Of a stretch of 64,000 nucleotides of DNA, positions 17,281 through 25,783 are shown piece after piece. Source of the stretch: DATATV01 sp035551355. GTDB lineage: Bacteria > Actinomycetota > Actinomycetes > Mycobacteriales > Pseudonocardiaceae. The notes under the pieces are model-generated. The model was not told where the DNA came from, did not search any database, and was given only the letters and a program-made list of their open reading frames with translations. The translations under genes were made by a program, and so were the position numbers. The stretch covers positions 186,001 to 250,000 of the forward strand of contig DASZNF010000141.1 of assembly GCA_035551355.1 (NCBI GenBank), written 5' to 3'. Position 1 is the stretch's first letter. Each line of letters begins with the position of its first letter.

Positions 17281-17961
17281 GTGGAGTTGTACGAGGCCAT
17301 GCGCACCACCCCGGCAACCCGGGCGTTCACCGACGAACCCGTGCCGGACGAGGTGCTGTACCGGATGCTCGACCACGCCCGGTTCGCCCCCAGCGGCGGC
17401 AACCGGCAGGGCTGGTCGGTGATCGTGCTGAAGGACCCGGCCGTGCGACTGCGGATTCGCGAGCTGTATCAGCTGGGCTGGCGGGAGTACGTCGCGCACG
17501 GCCGGGAAGGACTCGTTCCCTTCGCGCCGCGGGATGCCGGGCGCTGGACCGGTCCGGCGATCGACCTGCAAGCCGCGCGGAACACCCCGGCGCCCAACGA
17601 CTTCGGCGACCACCTGGAGCACGTCCCCGCGCTGCTGCTGATCGTCGCCGAGCTCGGCGCGCTGGCCGTGCTGGACAACGGCCTGGACCGGCAGAGCATC
17701 ATCGGCGGAGGCTCGATCTATCCGTTCTGCCACAACCTGTTGCTGGCCGCGCGCAACGAGGGACTTGGCGGGGTGCTCACCTCGGTGCTGGCCCGGCAGG
17801 AACCCGTGGTGCGCGAACTACTCGGCATCCCGGAGGGTTACGGGCTGGCCGGGCTGCTGGCACTGGGGCATCCGCAGCAGGTGATCACCAAGCTGCGCCG
17901 CGCGCCGGTGCCGGAATTCGCCACGGTCGACCGGTTCGACGGGACCGCGTTCACCGGCTGA
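17281..17961 (+). CDS. Nitroreductase-family FMN oxidoreductase
   Basis: A 226-aa protein with GTG start at 17281 behind GGAG. N-terminal RTTPATRAFTDEPVPDEVLY and ARFAPSGGNRQGWSVIVLKD are the FMN-phosphate and ring-binding segments of the nitroreductase fold. GGGSIYPFCHNLLLAARNEG and GLGGVLTSVLA form the central helix and dimer core. Family enzymes reduce nitroaromatics, quinones or enones with NAD(P)H; the true substrate here is unknown. It converges on the winged-helix regulator (38-bp gap). Confidence 0.85.
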   Translation: MELYEAMRTTPATRAFTDEPVPDEVLYRMLDHARFAPSGGNRQGWSVIVLKDPAVRLRIRELYQLGWREYVAHGREGLVPFAPRDAGRWTGPAIDLQAARNTPAPNDFGDHLEHVPALLLIVAELGALAVLDNGLDRQSIIGGGSIYPFCHNLLLAARNEGLGGVLTSVLARQEPVVRELLGIPEGYGLAGLLALGHPQQVITKLRRAPVPEFATVDRFDGTAFTG

Positions 17962-17999
17962 CTCGGCCTTGCCCGCCCGGGCTGAGCCGACCCGCGGTG

Positions 18000-18602
18000 C
18001 TATGCGGTGGGCCGCGACGGCCGCGGAATCTCCTCGGCCAGTCGCGACCGGCCCAGCGTGATGAAGAAGCATTCGTGCAGTTCGAACCAGACCGTGTGGT
18101 AGGAGTCGACCAGGATGCCGGTCAGGTAGTTGTCGGATCCACCGGTGAACCGGTCCCGCGCGCGGGCCAGCCGCCGGCCGTACATCGCGAACGCGGGCGC
18201 GATCTCGACGACCGGCCGCAGCAGTTCCTGGGCCGCGTCGTCGACGAGGGCCAAGCGGGAGCCGAAATCCGTTGTGGTGCCGGGGTCGCGGCTCTGCCAG
18301 TCCGCGCACAACTGTTTGAGCTGCTCGTTCAGCTCCTGAAAGCGTTCGTAGTGCCCGGCGCACCGGGTTTTGGCCGCCGCGCTGATTCCGGTTATGCGCG
18401 TTTCCGCGAGTTGCCGGCCTTCTTCGGTGATGGACCAGGGAAAACGCGCATTTCCGCTGTTCCGCACCAGGCCGTCAGCCTCAAGTTCGGTCAGGGGTCT
18501 GGAAAGTTCTTGGCTGTCAAGGCCGTCGGCCAGTTGTGCCGGCGTGATGCGACCCCGGATGCACAGCATGTGCAGGACTTCTTCGCGGATCCGGGACGAC
18601 AT
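18000..18602 (-). CDS. Winged-helix (PadR/MarR-like) transcriptional regulator
   Basis: A 200-aa protein. The N-terminus (IREEVLHMLCIRGRITPAQL, then LTELEADGLVRNSGNARFPW and SITEEGRQLAE) is a typical winged helix. The rest is helical with no recognised ligand domain. ATG at 18602 is preferred to the GTG at 18614, because AGGAGG overlaps that GTG and lies 11 nt before the ATG. It is divergent from the conservon across 310 bp containing repeats that may be its operator. Confidence 0.75.
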   Translation of the reverse strand: MSSRIREEVLHMLCIRGRITPAQLADGLDSQELSRPLTELEADGLVRNSGNARFPWSITEEGRQLAETRITGISAAAKTRCAGHYERFQELNEQLKQLCADWQSRDPGTTTDFGSRLALVDDAAQELLRPVVEIAPAFAMYGRRLARARDRFTGGSDNYLTGILVDSYHTVWFELHECFFITLGRSRLAEEIPRPSRPTA

Positions 18603-18912
18603 CGGGTCGAGCACCTCCTGGCGGGCTGAGAGCAGCGACCGTACTAGATCCGAACACTGCTCGGTAGTTTGCGCGACAGTGGCTGGGTCAACGAGCCCGA
18701 TTACTGCCGGGTATCAGCTATATGACCAGCGAAGCCTACTGTTCGTCTGTTTGATGTGACTGTTCGTGCAGAACACGACTCCTTCCGTAACCACTCAGCG
18801 TATGGTTTGATATGCCCCCGTTAGGCCCAAAGCGGTATCGGGCACTGCGGCAGACGGCCTGGTTCCGGTCGGCCGCGGAGGTTTACCGACCAGTCAGGAA
18901 CAGGGCGATACG
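18603..18912. other. 310-bp divergent promoter region between the regulator and conservon
   Basis: Contains the direct and inverted repeats at 18738-18775 and, close to cvnA, AGGAACAGGG as the SD. No gene seen. Confidence 0.55.
18738..18775. promoter_or_regulatory. 21-bp-spaced direct repeats overlapping an inverted repeat
   Basis: ACTGTTCGT occurs at 18738-18746 and again at 18759-18767, exactly 21 bp apart (two helical turns). The second copy overlaps TGTTC-GTGCA-GAACA at 18761-18775, a perfect 5-bp-arm inverted repeat. A candidate binding array for the adjacent winged-helix protein or another regulator of the conservon. Confidence 0.45.
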
Positions 18913-21339
18913 TTGCGCGCATCATCGCGGGAACCGAGCAAGCCGGGGCTGTTACGAGGCGGACTGAGATGGCTGTCCCGCCGCCGGCGCCGATCGAGCA
19001 TCCGAACCCGGGTGCTGACCATCGTCCTGATCCCCAGTGTGGCCCTCCTGGTCACCGGCGGGACCGTGGCCGGCCTGCTGGTCGCCCAGGGCGTGGACGC
19101 CCTCAACTTCTCCACCTATCTCGGTGAGGAAATCGGGCCGCTCGTCGACTTCGAGACCGTGGTGCAGCAGGAGCGCACGATCAGCCTGCGGGCCGTCGGC
19201 GGCGATCCGGACGCACTGGCCGGTCTGGCGGCCCAGCGGAACAAGACCAACGCGGTGCTGGCCGAGATCGCCTCGCTGACCCCCGTCGTGCAGAAACTCA
19301 ACCCGCAGGCGGTGTCCCAGTCCAACGCCGCGTTCGCGCAGCTGGCCCAGGCGCTGCAGGCGACCCGAGCCGCCATCGACGCGCACCAGGCTACGCCGGC
19401 CGCGGTGGACGGCTTCTTCACCAAACTCGGTGGCGTGGTGATCATCGGCCTGCAGGGCGTGGCCAACAGCACGCCGGATGCCCGCACCGCAGCCGAGGAG
19501 ATCACCACCACCGACCTGGTCTGGGTCACCGACCTGCAGTCCCGGGCGACCGGTGTCGGCGCGGGCGCGGCGGCCGCGGGCCCGCTGTCCGACGCCGACC
19601 GGCTGACCGTCGCGCAACTGGTCGGCGGCTACCGCAACCAACTCAACGCGGTGGCCTCCCGGTTGACCAGCGGCGAGACCGCGACCTACACCGCGCTGGT
19701 CAACGGCAACGCCTACCAGGTAGCCACGTCCGGTGAGGACAGCCTGGCCAGTACCGGCCGGCTGAACGTGCCGATGGCCGACTGGCTCACCGCCGAGAAC
19801 CAGGTCTCCACCCAGCTGCTTTCCCTGTGGGGCCAGCATTTCCGGTTCGCCGAGAGCCTGGCCAAGGACGCCGCGAACCAGACCCTGGTCCAGTCGATCC
19901 TCGCCGGTGCGGGCGTGCTGGTGCTGGCCGTGCTGGCCCTGCTGATCGCGATCCGGCTGGCCAACGCGCTGGTCCGCCGGTTGCGCCGGCTGCGCAGCCG
20001 GACGCTGGAGGTGGCCGACGAGCAACTGCCGGGCATGGTGCGGCGCCTGCACGAAGGCGAGGCGGTCGACATCGAGGCCGAGATGGAGCTGCTCGACCCG
20101 GGCACCGACGAGGTCGGCCAGGTGGCCGAGGCGTTCGGCACCGCGCAACGCACCGCGATCCTGGCCACCATGGCCGAGGTCCGGGCGCGCGACGGCATCA
20201 ACAACGTCTTCCTCGACATCGCCCACCGCAGCCAGGTCGTGGTGCACCGGCAGCTGGAAGTGCTCGACGTGGCCGAGGCCAAACAGGACGATCCCGAGCA
20301 CCTGGAACTGCTGTTCCAGCTCGATCACCTGGCCACGCACGCCCGGCGCAACGCGGAGAACCTGCTGATCCTGGCCGGGGGCCAGCCGGGCCGGAAATGG
20401 CGGCAGCCGGTGTCGCTCGAGGACATCGTGCGCAGCGCGGTGTCCGAAACCGAGGACTTCACCCGGGTCAGCGCGATCCGGCTGCCGGATGTGCGGGTGC
20501 TGGGCGGGGTCGTGGCCGACCTCATCCACCTGCTGGCCGAGCTGGTGGAGAACGCGACCTCCTTCTCGCCGCCGGACTCCGTGGTTTCGGTGCACGGCAA
20601 CCTGGTCGGCAAGGGCGTGGTGGTCGAGGTCGACGACCAGGGCCTTGGCATCGAGCCCGACGAACGCGAAATGTTCAACGACCGGCTGCACAATCCGCCC
20701 GACTTCCAGGAAATGGCGCTGGCCGGCCAGCGCCGGCTGGGCCTGTTCGTGGTCGGCCAACTGGCCAAGCGGCACGGGATCACGGTGACCCTGCTGGATT
20801 CGGCCTACGGCGGCATCAAGGCGATCGTGCTGATCCCCACCGACGTCATCGACACCGACCCCACGACACCGCCGGTCGGCGAACTCGAACAGGAGTTGCT
20901 GCGCCGGGGTGGCCGGCACCACCGCAAGCCCCGCTTCGTGCCGCAGCCGGCCGAGGATCCGGTGCCCCGGCGCCCGGACGCGACCGCCAACCTGCTGGAG
21001 CAGTGGCCGGTGGACGAACCCGATGACACGACGATGTCGCTGCCCGCGTTCAGGCAGAGCGTGGAGCATTTCGACGCCCCCGAACCACCGGCCGCACCAC
21101 CGGCCGCACCGCCGGTCCGGGCGTCACGGTCCCGGCGCCGGGCGCTGCCCAAACGCAAGCGGCTGGCCAATCTGGCACCGCAACTGCAGGTCGACCCGAC
21201 GGACCCCACCGCGGAGACCACCCGAACCGAACGCGGTTCCGGCAGGCTGCGCGATCCGGAGGACGCACGCAGGTCCATGTCTTCCTTCCAACGGGGAACG
21301 CGTCAGGGACGTGGCACCCCGGGTCAACACAACGAATGA
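18913..21339 (+). CDS. cvnA: Conservon sensor histidine-kinase-like protein
   Basis: An 808-aa membrane protein with TTG start (no ATG is available near the N-terminus; AGGAAC precedes it). TM1 is about 34-60, an extracytoplasmic nitrate-sensor-like helical domain spans about 65-315, TM2 about 332-355, then HAMP. A cytoplasmic segment DIAHRSQVVVHRQLEVLDVA takes the place of the dimerisation helix. The ATPase part has the N box HLLAELVENATSFSPP and G boxes DDQGLGIEPDE and GQRRLGLFVVGQLAKRHGI. A long Pro/Arg-rich tail follows. Conservon kinases work with a roadblock protein, a DUF742 protein and a Ras-like GTPase at the membrane, resembling a GPCR-like relay, and influence development and secondary metabolism in streptomycetes. 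Confidence 0.92.
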   Translation: MRASSREPSKPGLLRGGLRWLSRRRRRSSIRTRVLTIVLIPSVALLVTGGTVAGLLVAQGVDALNFSTYLGEEIGPLVDFETVVQQERTISLRAVGGDPDALAGLAAQRNKTNAVLAEIASLTPVVQKLNPQAVSQSNAAFAQLAQALQATRAAIDAHQATPAAVDGFFTKLGGVVIIGLQGVANSTPDARTAAEEITTTDLVWVTDLQSRATGVGAGAAAAGPLSDADRLTVAQLVGGYRNQLNAVASRLTSGETATYTALVNGNAYQVATSGEDSLASTGRLNVPMADWLTAENQVSTQLLSLWGQHFRFAESLAKDAANQTLVQSILAGAGVLVLAVLALLIAIRLANALVRRLRRLRSRTLEVADEQLPGMVRRLHEGEAVDIEAEMELLDPGTDEVGQVAEAFGTAQRTAILATMAEVRARDGINNVFLDIAHRSQVVVHRQLEVLDVAEAKQDDPEHLELLFQLDHLATHARRNAENLLILAGGQPGRKWRQPVSLEDIVRSAVSETEDFTRVSAIRLPDVRVLGGVVADLIHLLAELVENATSFSPPDSVVSVHGNLVGKGVVVEVDDQGLGIEPDEREMFNDRLHNPPDFQEMALAGQRRLGLFVVGQLAKRHGITVTLLDSAYGGIKAIVLIPTDVIDTDPTTPPVGELEQELLRRGGRHHRKPRFVPQPAEDPVPRRPDATANLLEQWPVDEPDDTTMSLPAFRQSVEHFDAPEPPAAPPAAPPVRASRSRRRALPKRKRLANLAPQLQVDPTDPTAETTRTERGSGRLRDPEDARRSMSSFQRGTRQGRGTPGQHNE

Positions 21340-21797
21340 ACACGATGGGTCAGGGCATGAACGACGATGTGGTGGTCAAGGCCAAGGGACACGGCCTGAA
21401 CTGGCTGCTCGACGATTTGATCAAGAGGCTGGCCGGGGCGGAGAGCGTGGTCGTGCTCTCCGCCGACGGCCTGCTGCTCGCCCGGTCCGAGGAATTGGTG
21501 CGAGACGACGCCGAGCACCTGGCCGCCATGGCATCGGCCTTCCGCAGCCTGGCGCGTGGTGTGGGCACGCAGTTCGACAAGGGCGTCGTGCAGCAGACGG
21601 TGGTCGAGCTGGAATTCGGCTTCCTGGTGGTGACCGAGGCCGGCGAGGGCGCCTGCCTGGCCCTGCTGGCTTCCGAACACGCGGACCTGGGCATGGTCGC
21701 CTACGAACTGAACGTCGTCGTGCAACAGGTCGGGCCGGCGCTGTCGGTCCAGCCCCGGCCGCAGCCCGCCGATCTGCGGATACCGCACGCGCCATGA
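21336..21797 (+). CDS. cvnB: Conservon roadblock/LC7 protein
   Basis: A 153-aa Roadblock/LC7-fold protein: LNWLLDDLIKRLAGAESVVV, LSADGLLLARSEEL, LAAMASAFRSLARG, then VVTEAGEGACLALLASEHAD. It overlaps cvnA by ATGA at 21336. A second start at 21357 (MNDDVVVKAKGHG) is also plausible. Roadblock proteins regulate the GTPase partner of the conservon. Confidence 0.92.
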   Translation: MNTMGQGMNDDVVVKAKGHGLNWLLDDLIKRLAGAESVVVLSADGLLLARSEELVRDDAEHLAAMASAFRSLARGVGTQFDKGVVQQTVVELEFGFLVVTEAGEGACLALLASEHADLGMVAYELNVVVQQVGPALSVQPRPQPADLRIPHAP

Positions 21798-22171
21798 GGC
21801 ATCAGGACGGCGATCCCTGGCAGGACGACGATCCCGGGCCGTTGGTTCGTCCGTTCGCGATCACCCGGGGCCGCGCCGGGCGCAACCTGCACAACCTCGA
21901 CATGATCAGCCTGGTGGTGGCGGTGCGGCCCGCCGCGGAGGTCGCCACCCTGGACCGGGAGTACGCGGAGATCCTGCGTATGTGCCATCGAAGGCCGTTG
22001 TCCATCGCGGAGATCGCGGCGGCGCTGGATCTGCTGATGGCTGCGGTCAAGGTGCTGGTCAGCGATCTGATCGACTCGGGACACCTCATCGTCCGGTCGG
22101 CGCCGCCCGCGGCGGGCCGGCCCAACCTCGAACTTCTGCAGGCGGTACTGGATGGTATTCGCAAAATCTGA
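21794..22171 (+). CDS. cvnC: Conservon DUF742 protein
   Basis: A 125-aa DUF742 protein: PLVRPFAITRGRAGRNLHNL near the N-terminus, then HRRPLSIAEIAAALDLLMAA and VLVSDLIDSGHLIV, a winged-helix-like core. The ATG at 21794 overlaps the cvnB stop (ATGA). Confidence 0.92.
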   Translation: MRHQDGDPWQDDDPGPLVRPFAITRGRAGRNLHNLDMISLVVAVRPAAEVATLDREYAEILRMCHRRPLSIAEIAAALDLLMAAVKVLVSDLIDSGHLIVRSAPPAAGRPNLELLQAVLDGIRKI

Positions 22172-22757
22172 TTACGGTGACCCGGATATGGCCGGCGTGC
22201 AAGCGGTCAAGCTGCTGATCGCCGGAGGCTTCGGCGTCGGCAAGACGACTTTGGTCGGCGCGGTCAGTGAGATCACCCCGCTGCGCACCGAGGAGCGGCT
22301 GTCCGTGACCGGTGCCTCGGTCGACGACATCAGTGGGGTGGAAGGAAAAACCACCACCACGGTGGCCCTGGACTTCGGCCGGATCACGATCAACCCGGAG
22401 GTGGTGCTGTACCTGTTCGGCACTCCTGGACAGGATCGCTTCTGGTTCATGTGGAAGGAGCTGTCGGTCGGGACTCTTGGCGCGGTGGTGCTGGCCGACA
22501 CGCGCCGGCTGGAGGACAGTTTCGCCGCGGTGGACTTCTTCGAGTCCCGTGAGATCCCGTTCATCGTCGCGGTGAACTGCTTCGACGGCGCGGAGATCTA
22601 CGACGAGGACGAAGTCCGTGGCGCGCTGGACATCCCGATACACGTTCCGGTGCAACTGTGCGATGTGCGCCAGCACGATTCCGCCAAGCTGGTGCTGGTG
22701 CGGCTGCTGGAACACCTGATCGCCACCGAGATGGCGAACCTCGCCCCCCGTCGCTGA
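22152..22757 (+). CDS. cvnD: Conservon small GTPase
   Basis: A 201-aa Ras-like GTPase. G1 is GGFGVGKTTL (K31-T32), the switch region has EGKTTTTVALDFG, G3 is LFGTPGQDRFWFMW, and G4 is VAVNCFDG, where Asn-Cys-Phe-Asp replaces NKxD as usual in this family. The start at 22152 overlaps cvnC by 20 bp; MAGVQAVKLL at 22188 is an alternative. It is the last gene of the conservon and is followed by a strong terminator. Confidence 0.92.
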   Translation: MVFAKSDYGDPDMAGVQAVKLLIAGGFGVGKTTLVGAVSEITPLRTEERLSVTGASVDDISGVEGKTTTTVALDFGRITINPEVVLYLFGTPGQDRFWFMWKELSVGTLGAVVLADTRRLEDSFAAVDFFESREIPFIVAVNCFDGAEIYDEDEVRGALDIPIHVPVQLCDVRQHDSAKLVLVRLLEHLIATEMANLAPRR

Positions 22758-22767
22758 CTCGGCGGCA

Positions 22768-22803
22768 GACTTCGCCGGCACCTACCCGGGTGCCGGCGAA
22801 GTC
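22768..22803. terminator. Bidirectional terminator between cvnD and the DUF7064-like gene
   Basis: GACTTCGCCGGCACC (22768-22782) and GGTGCCGGCGAAGTC (22789-22803) are perfect 15-bp arms with a 6-nt loop, lying between two convergent stops. GTTTGCC follows. Confidence 0.85.
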
Positions 22804-22820
22804 GTTTGCCTGCTGAGGTT

Positions 22821-23870
22821 TCAGCCGGCGCCGTGCAGCGCGTGCACGAAATCCGTCCAGGCGCCGATCTGCGAGTCACCCCAGCCGGTGCGGCCGGCGT
22901 GCTCCCAGCGGGCGAGGCTGATTCCGAAGAACGCGTTGGACCACGCGCTCCAGTTGTTCGACGCGGTCACCGTGCCGGTGATGTGGTAATCGCGGCCGGT
23001 GGAGTCGGTGAACGCGACCTCGTGGGCCAGCGGGTAGGCGGTGGCGCGATCCCACCGGGTGCGCACCGACGCCGCGTGGATCTCCCGCAGTTCACCGTTC
23101 GTCCAGATCCAGCCCCGGTTGGTGGCCTCGGCCATGCTGTCGTCGAAGGGGTAGAGCTCGCGCCAGATCGGATCGTGGCTCGGGTGTTCGACCCCCATCA
23201 TGTGGAAGGCCAGATCGTCTCCGAAAACGCCGGTGAGCCAATGGATCGGGGGTGCGTCGCGGGGTTCCTCGGTGCGGTTCTCGCCCCAGGACCGGTCGCG
23301 CACGGTGTAACCGTCGATCTCGTAGGCCTTGCCGCGCAACAGAAGCGTGCCCTCGGTGCGCATGGCCTGGTCGAGGTGGCGGCCGCTGGGCAGCACGGCG
23401 GGCGGCATGATCGCGGTCAGGGTCACATCGAAAGCGTTGCGCCGCTGGGGATCGGAGTAACTGATATGGAATTTCTCCAGCGGCACAAGGCATCGAACCC
23501 GGTAGCCGCTGGGCAGCCGCAGGTCGTCGAAGTCGCCCTCGTCCAGCGGGCCGAAGTCCAGGTACTGCCGCATGTCGAACATTTCACTGGCCAGCGACGA
23601 ACTTTTGACGCCCTCCCAGGCCCAGACCCCGCCGGTCAGCGTGCGCAGGGTCGGGTGCGCCCAGGCGTAGCACAGCGAGTGGATGTTCGCCTCGGGCACG
23701 CTGAAACCCATGAACTGGGTCTCGGTCAACGCCGGATCGGTCAGTCCGGCGTTGAGTTCGCGGTGCAGAAGTTCGTCCTGCGGCGTGCACGTGCCGAATC
23801 CGGCGGGCTGGGCGTTCATGAAGAACGAGGTGTTGTTCGCCTCGGCGGTCATCGTGGCCCCGCCCGTCAT
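22821..23870 (-). CDS. DUF7064-like (lipocalin/AttH-type fold) protein
   Basis: A 349-aa soluble protein without signal peptide. The order of conserved segments fits the DUF7064-like family as I recall it: NIHSLCYAWAHPTLRTLTGG, VWAWEG, SEMFDMRQYL, RGKAYEIDGYTVRDRSWGEN, PIHWLTGVFGDDLAFHM and a C-terminal GWGDSQIGAWTDFVHAL. It looks like the double-lipocalin fold of CrtC/AttH proteins, which bind hydrophobic or hydroxylated compounds; function is unknown. ATG at 23870 overlaps the stop of the upstream PEP-utilising gene by ATGA, so the two are translationally coupled and likely act together. Confidence 0.6.
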   Translation of the reverse strand: MTGGATMTAEANNTSFFMNAQPAGFGTCTPQDELLHRELNAGLTDPALTETQFMGFSVPEANIHSLCYAWAHPTLRTLTGGVWAWEGVKSSSLASEMFDMRQYLDFGPLDEGDFDDLRLPSGYRVRCLVPLEKFHISYSDPQRRNAFDVTLTAIMPPAVLPSGRHLDQAMRTEGTLLLRGKAYEIDGYTVRDRSWGENRTEEPRDAPPIHWLTGVFGDDLAFHMMGVEHPSHDPIWRELYPFDDSMAEATNRGWIWTNGELREIHAASVRTRWDRATAYPLAHEVAFTDSTGRDYHITGTVTASNNWSAWSNAFFGISLARWEHAGRTGWGDSQIGAWTDFVHALHGAG

Positions 23871-25495
23871 TCCGCGGCCGCGACGGGCGCCAGCACCTCG
23901 ACGGCGCCGCGGGTACCGTCCACCCGGATGCGTTGCCCGTCCCGGATTCGCTGGCTGCCGGTCTCGGTTCCGCACACGCACGGCAGGCCCAGTTCGCGGG
24001 CCACGATCGGTCCGTGGCTGAGCATTCCGCCGAAGTCGGTGACCACTCCGGCGGCCACCATGAACAGCGAAACCCAGCTGGGATCGGTGGTCTCGCAGAC
24101 CAGGATGTCGCCTTCGGCCAGTTCGGTCGTGGCCGGATCGCGGACCACCCGCGCCCGCCCCTCCACCACGCCGTCGCTGGCCGCCACCCCGGAGATCACG
24201 GTGCCCGCGGGTGCGTCCTGGGTGGCGTCCTCGGTCGCCGGGATCAGCTCCGGCAGGCCTTCCCAGGCCTGCGGCAGCCGGAACCGGCACCGGTCCTCGT
24301 ACTGCGCGCGCCGCTGCGCGACCAGGTCGCGGTGGTCGGTGTCGTCACGGGCGGCGATCTCGTCGTAGGTCAGGTGGAACACGTCCGCCGCGTCGTCGAG
24401 CCGCCCCCGCTGGACCAGGTCCGCGCCGATCCGGCGGGCGGCGGCCCGGGCCACGTCGAAGGTCACCAGATAGCCGGCCTTGCCCTGTTCGCGCAGGGCC
24501 AGGAAGCGCGCGGCGAGCGTGCTCAGCTTGTTGATGGGCAACCGCCGGAGCGGGGACACCGCGGCGGCCAGTTCGGTGGCCGCGGCCCGGCGCACCCGGG
24601 CCTGTTCGGCGCTGCGGTTGCGGGGCGATCGCGGGTCCTCGGCGGAAATGGCGCGGTAGTCCTGCAGCCGGGCCAGGATCGGGCTGGGGTCCTCGCGCCA
24701 GGACACACTGTGCAGCTGGCCCTCGTTGGGGCCGTGATATCCATGCCGGGCAAGGAAAGCGTCCAGATCGATCTGGTCGTGGGCCAGGCGCCACAGGTCG
24801 TTGGCGACCTCGTTCTCGTCCGAGCCGACGCCGGAGAGCAGCCGCGCCTCCAGACCGGGCACCGCGGCGGATTTGGTCATCGCGGCGAGCTGGTCGGCCA
24901 GTCCGGAGCTGACGAACGCGACCAGCAGGTGCATGATCATGATCTGCTGGAAGCGCTCGCGGGCGTCGGCCAGGGTGCGCAGGTTCTCCTCGACCGTCTG
25001 GCCGGGGATCAGCGGCAGCGTGCGTAACCGCCATTCGCGCAGCTGCGCGAACAGCCGGTCGTGCTTGCCGGGCAGCGAGATCACGGCCCGGGGCGCCTTG
25101 ACCGCGATGACCGGGTACCGGCGCATCGAGTTCTCGTCGACCGTGCCGGGGCGCACGTAACCGAACAGCTGTTGTTCGATGGCGGTCGCCGAGGTGCCCG
25201 GAATGAACGCGGCGACCTTGCGGAACTGGTTGATGTTGGCGGCGGCCCGCCCGGCGAAGGCCGTCCAGAACTGGTCCTCGATGCGCTCGGGCACCGCCAG
25301 GTCCTGGGTGCCGAACACGCCCATGTCGCGGAACATCAACCGGAAGGACCGTTCCATCGGCACATGGATGAACGTGAAGCCCAGCGCGGTGGACACCCCC
25401 GGAAACGCCTCGGCGACGTTGCCGGTGGTCCAGGTGACCTCGGGATCGCAGGTCGAGTTGTCCAGCGGATCGGGTCGGGTGGGTGCGGTCGGCAT
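23867..25495 (-). CDS. PEP-utilising (phosphohistidine swivel) protein lacking ATP-grasp
   Basis: A 542-aa protein. The C-terminal 90 residues are the mobile phosphohistidine domain: ILVCETTDPSWVSLFMVAAG, VVTDFGGMLSHGPIVAREL, GLPCVCG, with the His of SHGP as phospho-acceptor. The central 400 residues resemble the linker/substrate region of PEP synthase or rifampicin-phosphotransferase proteins. No ATP-grasp module is present, so it cannot self-phosphorylate by the usual route. The ATG at 25495 has GGAG upstream; the longer frame to 25678 has a non-conserved N-terminus. It may receive phosphate from a separate ATP-grasp protein, for which the PPDK-like product at 26500 is the neighbouring candidate. 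Confidence 0.75.
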   Translation of the reverse strand: MPTAPTRPDPLDNSTCDPEVTWTTGNVAEAFPGVSTALGFTFIHVPMERSFRLMFRDMGVFGTQDLAVPERIEDQFWTAFAGRAAANINQFRKVAAFIPGTSATAIEQQLFGYVRPGTVDENSMRRYPVIAVKAPRAVISLPGKHDRLFAQLREWRLRTLPLIPGQTVEENLRTLADARERFQQIMIMHLLVAFVSSGLADQLAAMTKSAAVPGLEARLLSGVGSDENEVANDLWRLAHDQIDLDAFLARHGYHGPNEGQLHSVSWREDPSPILARLQDYRAISAEDPRSPRNRSAEQARVRRAAATELAAAVSPLRRLPINKLSTLAARFLALREQGKAGYLVTFDVARAAARRIGADLVQRGRLDDAADVFHLTYDEIAARDDTDHRDLVAQRRAQYEDRCRFRLPQAWEGLPELIPATEDATQDAPAGTVISGVAASDGVVEGRARVVRDPATTELAEGDILVCETTDPSWVSLFMVAAGVVTDFGGMLSHGPIVARELGLPCVCGTETGSQRIRDGQRIRVDGTRGAVEVLAPVAAAE

Positions 25496-25646
25496 CGAGC
25501 TGCTCCAATTCCTGGCCCGCCACGCCGCAGCGGCCAAGCATCGTTCGGTTTTGGGTTCCGGATCAGCGATCGTCAAGGATGGGGGCAAATGGTAGACCTG
25601 GCCAACTCTTGTTGTCGTGCAGGGGATCATTCGCAGGAGGGCGCTC

Positions 25647-25697
25647 ATGGAAAATGTCGTCGCGGCCGCCCAAAGCAATCAGACAGTGTCTGGTTAA
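25647..25697 (+). CDS. Possible 16-aa leader peptide with strong SD
   Basis: AGGAGG followed by 6 nt and ATG opens MENVVAAAQSNQTVSG-stop. It lies 87 bp before the TetR gene at 25784 on the same strand, and the inverted repeat 25680-25692 is inside it. The SD quality is notable; translation is not shown. Confidence 0.3.
   Translation: MENVVAAAQSNQTVSG
25680..25692. promoter_or_regulatory. CAGAC-AGT-GTCTG inverted repeat, likely TetR operator
   Basis: Perfect 5-bp arms around 3 nt, in the 288-bp gap between the divergent PEP-utilising and TetR genes. Position and symmetry fit an auto-regulatory TetR-family operator also controlling the divergent operon. Confidence 0.45.
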
Positions 25698-25783
25698 GGC
25701 TCATCGTCGCTGGTGAGATCACCGGAGTGGGTGGGCGCACTTGTTAGGCTCGCGGTCTCGGCGTCCGGAAGGAGAGCGCGGCA

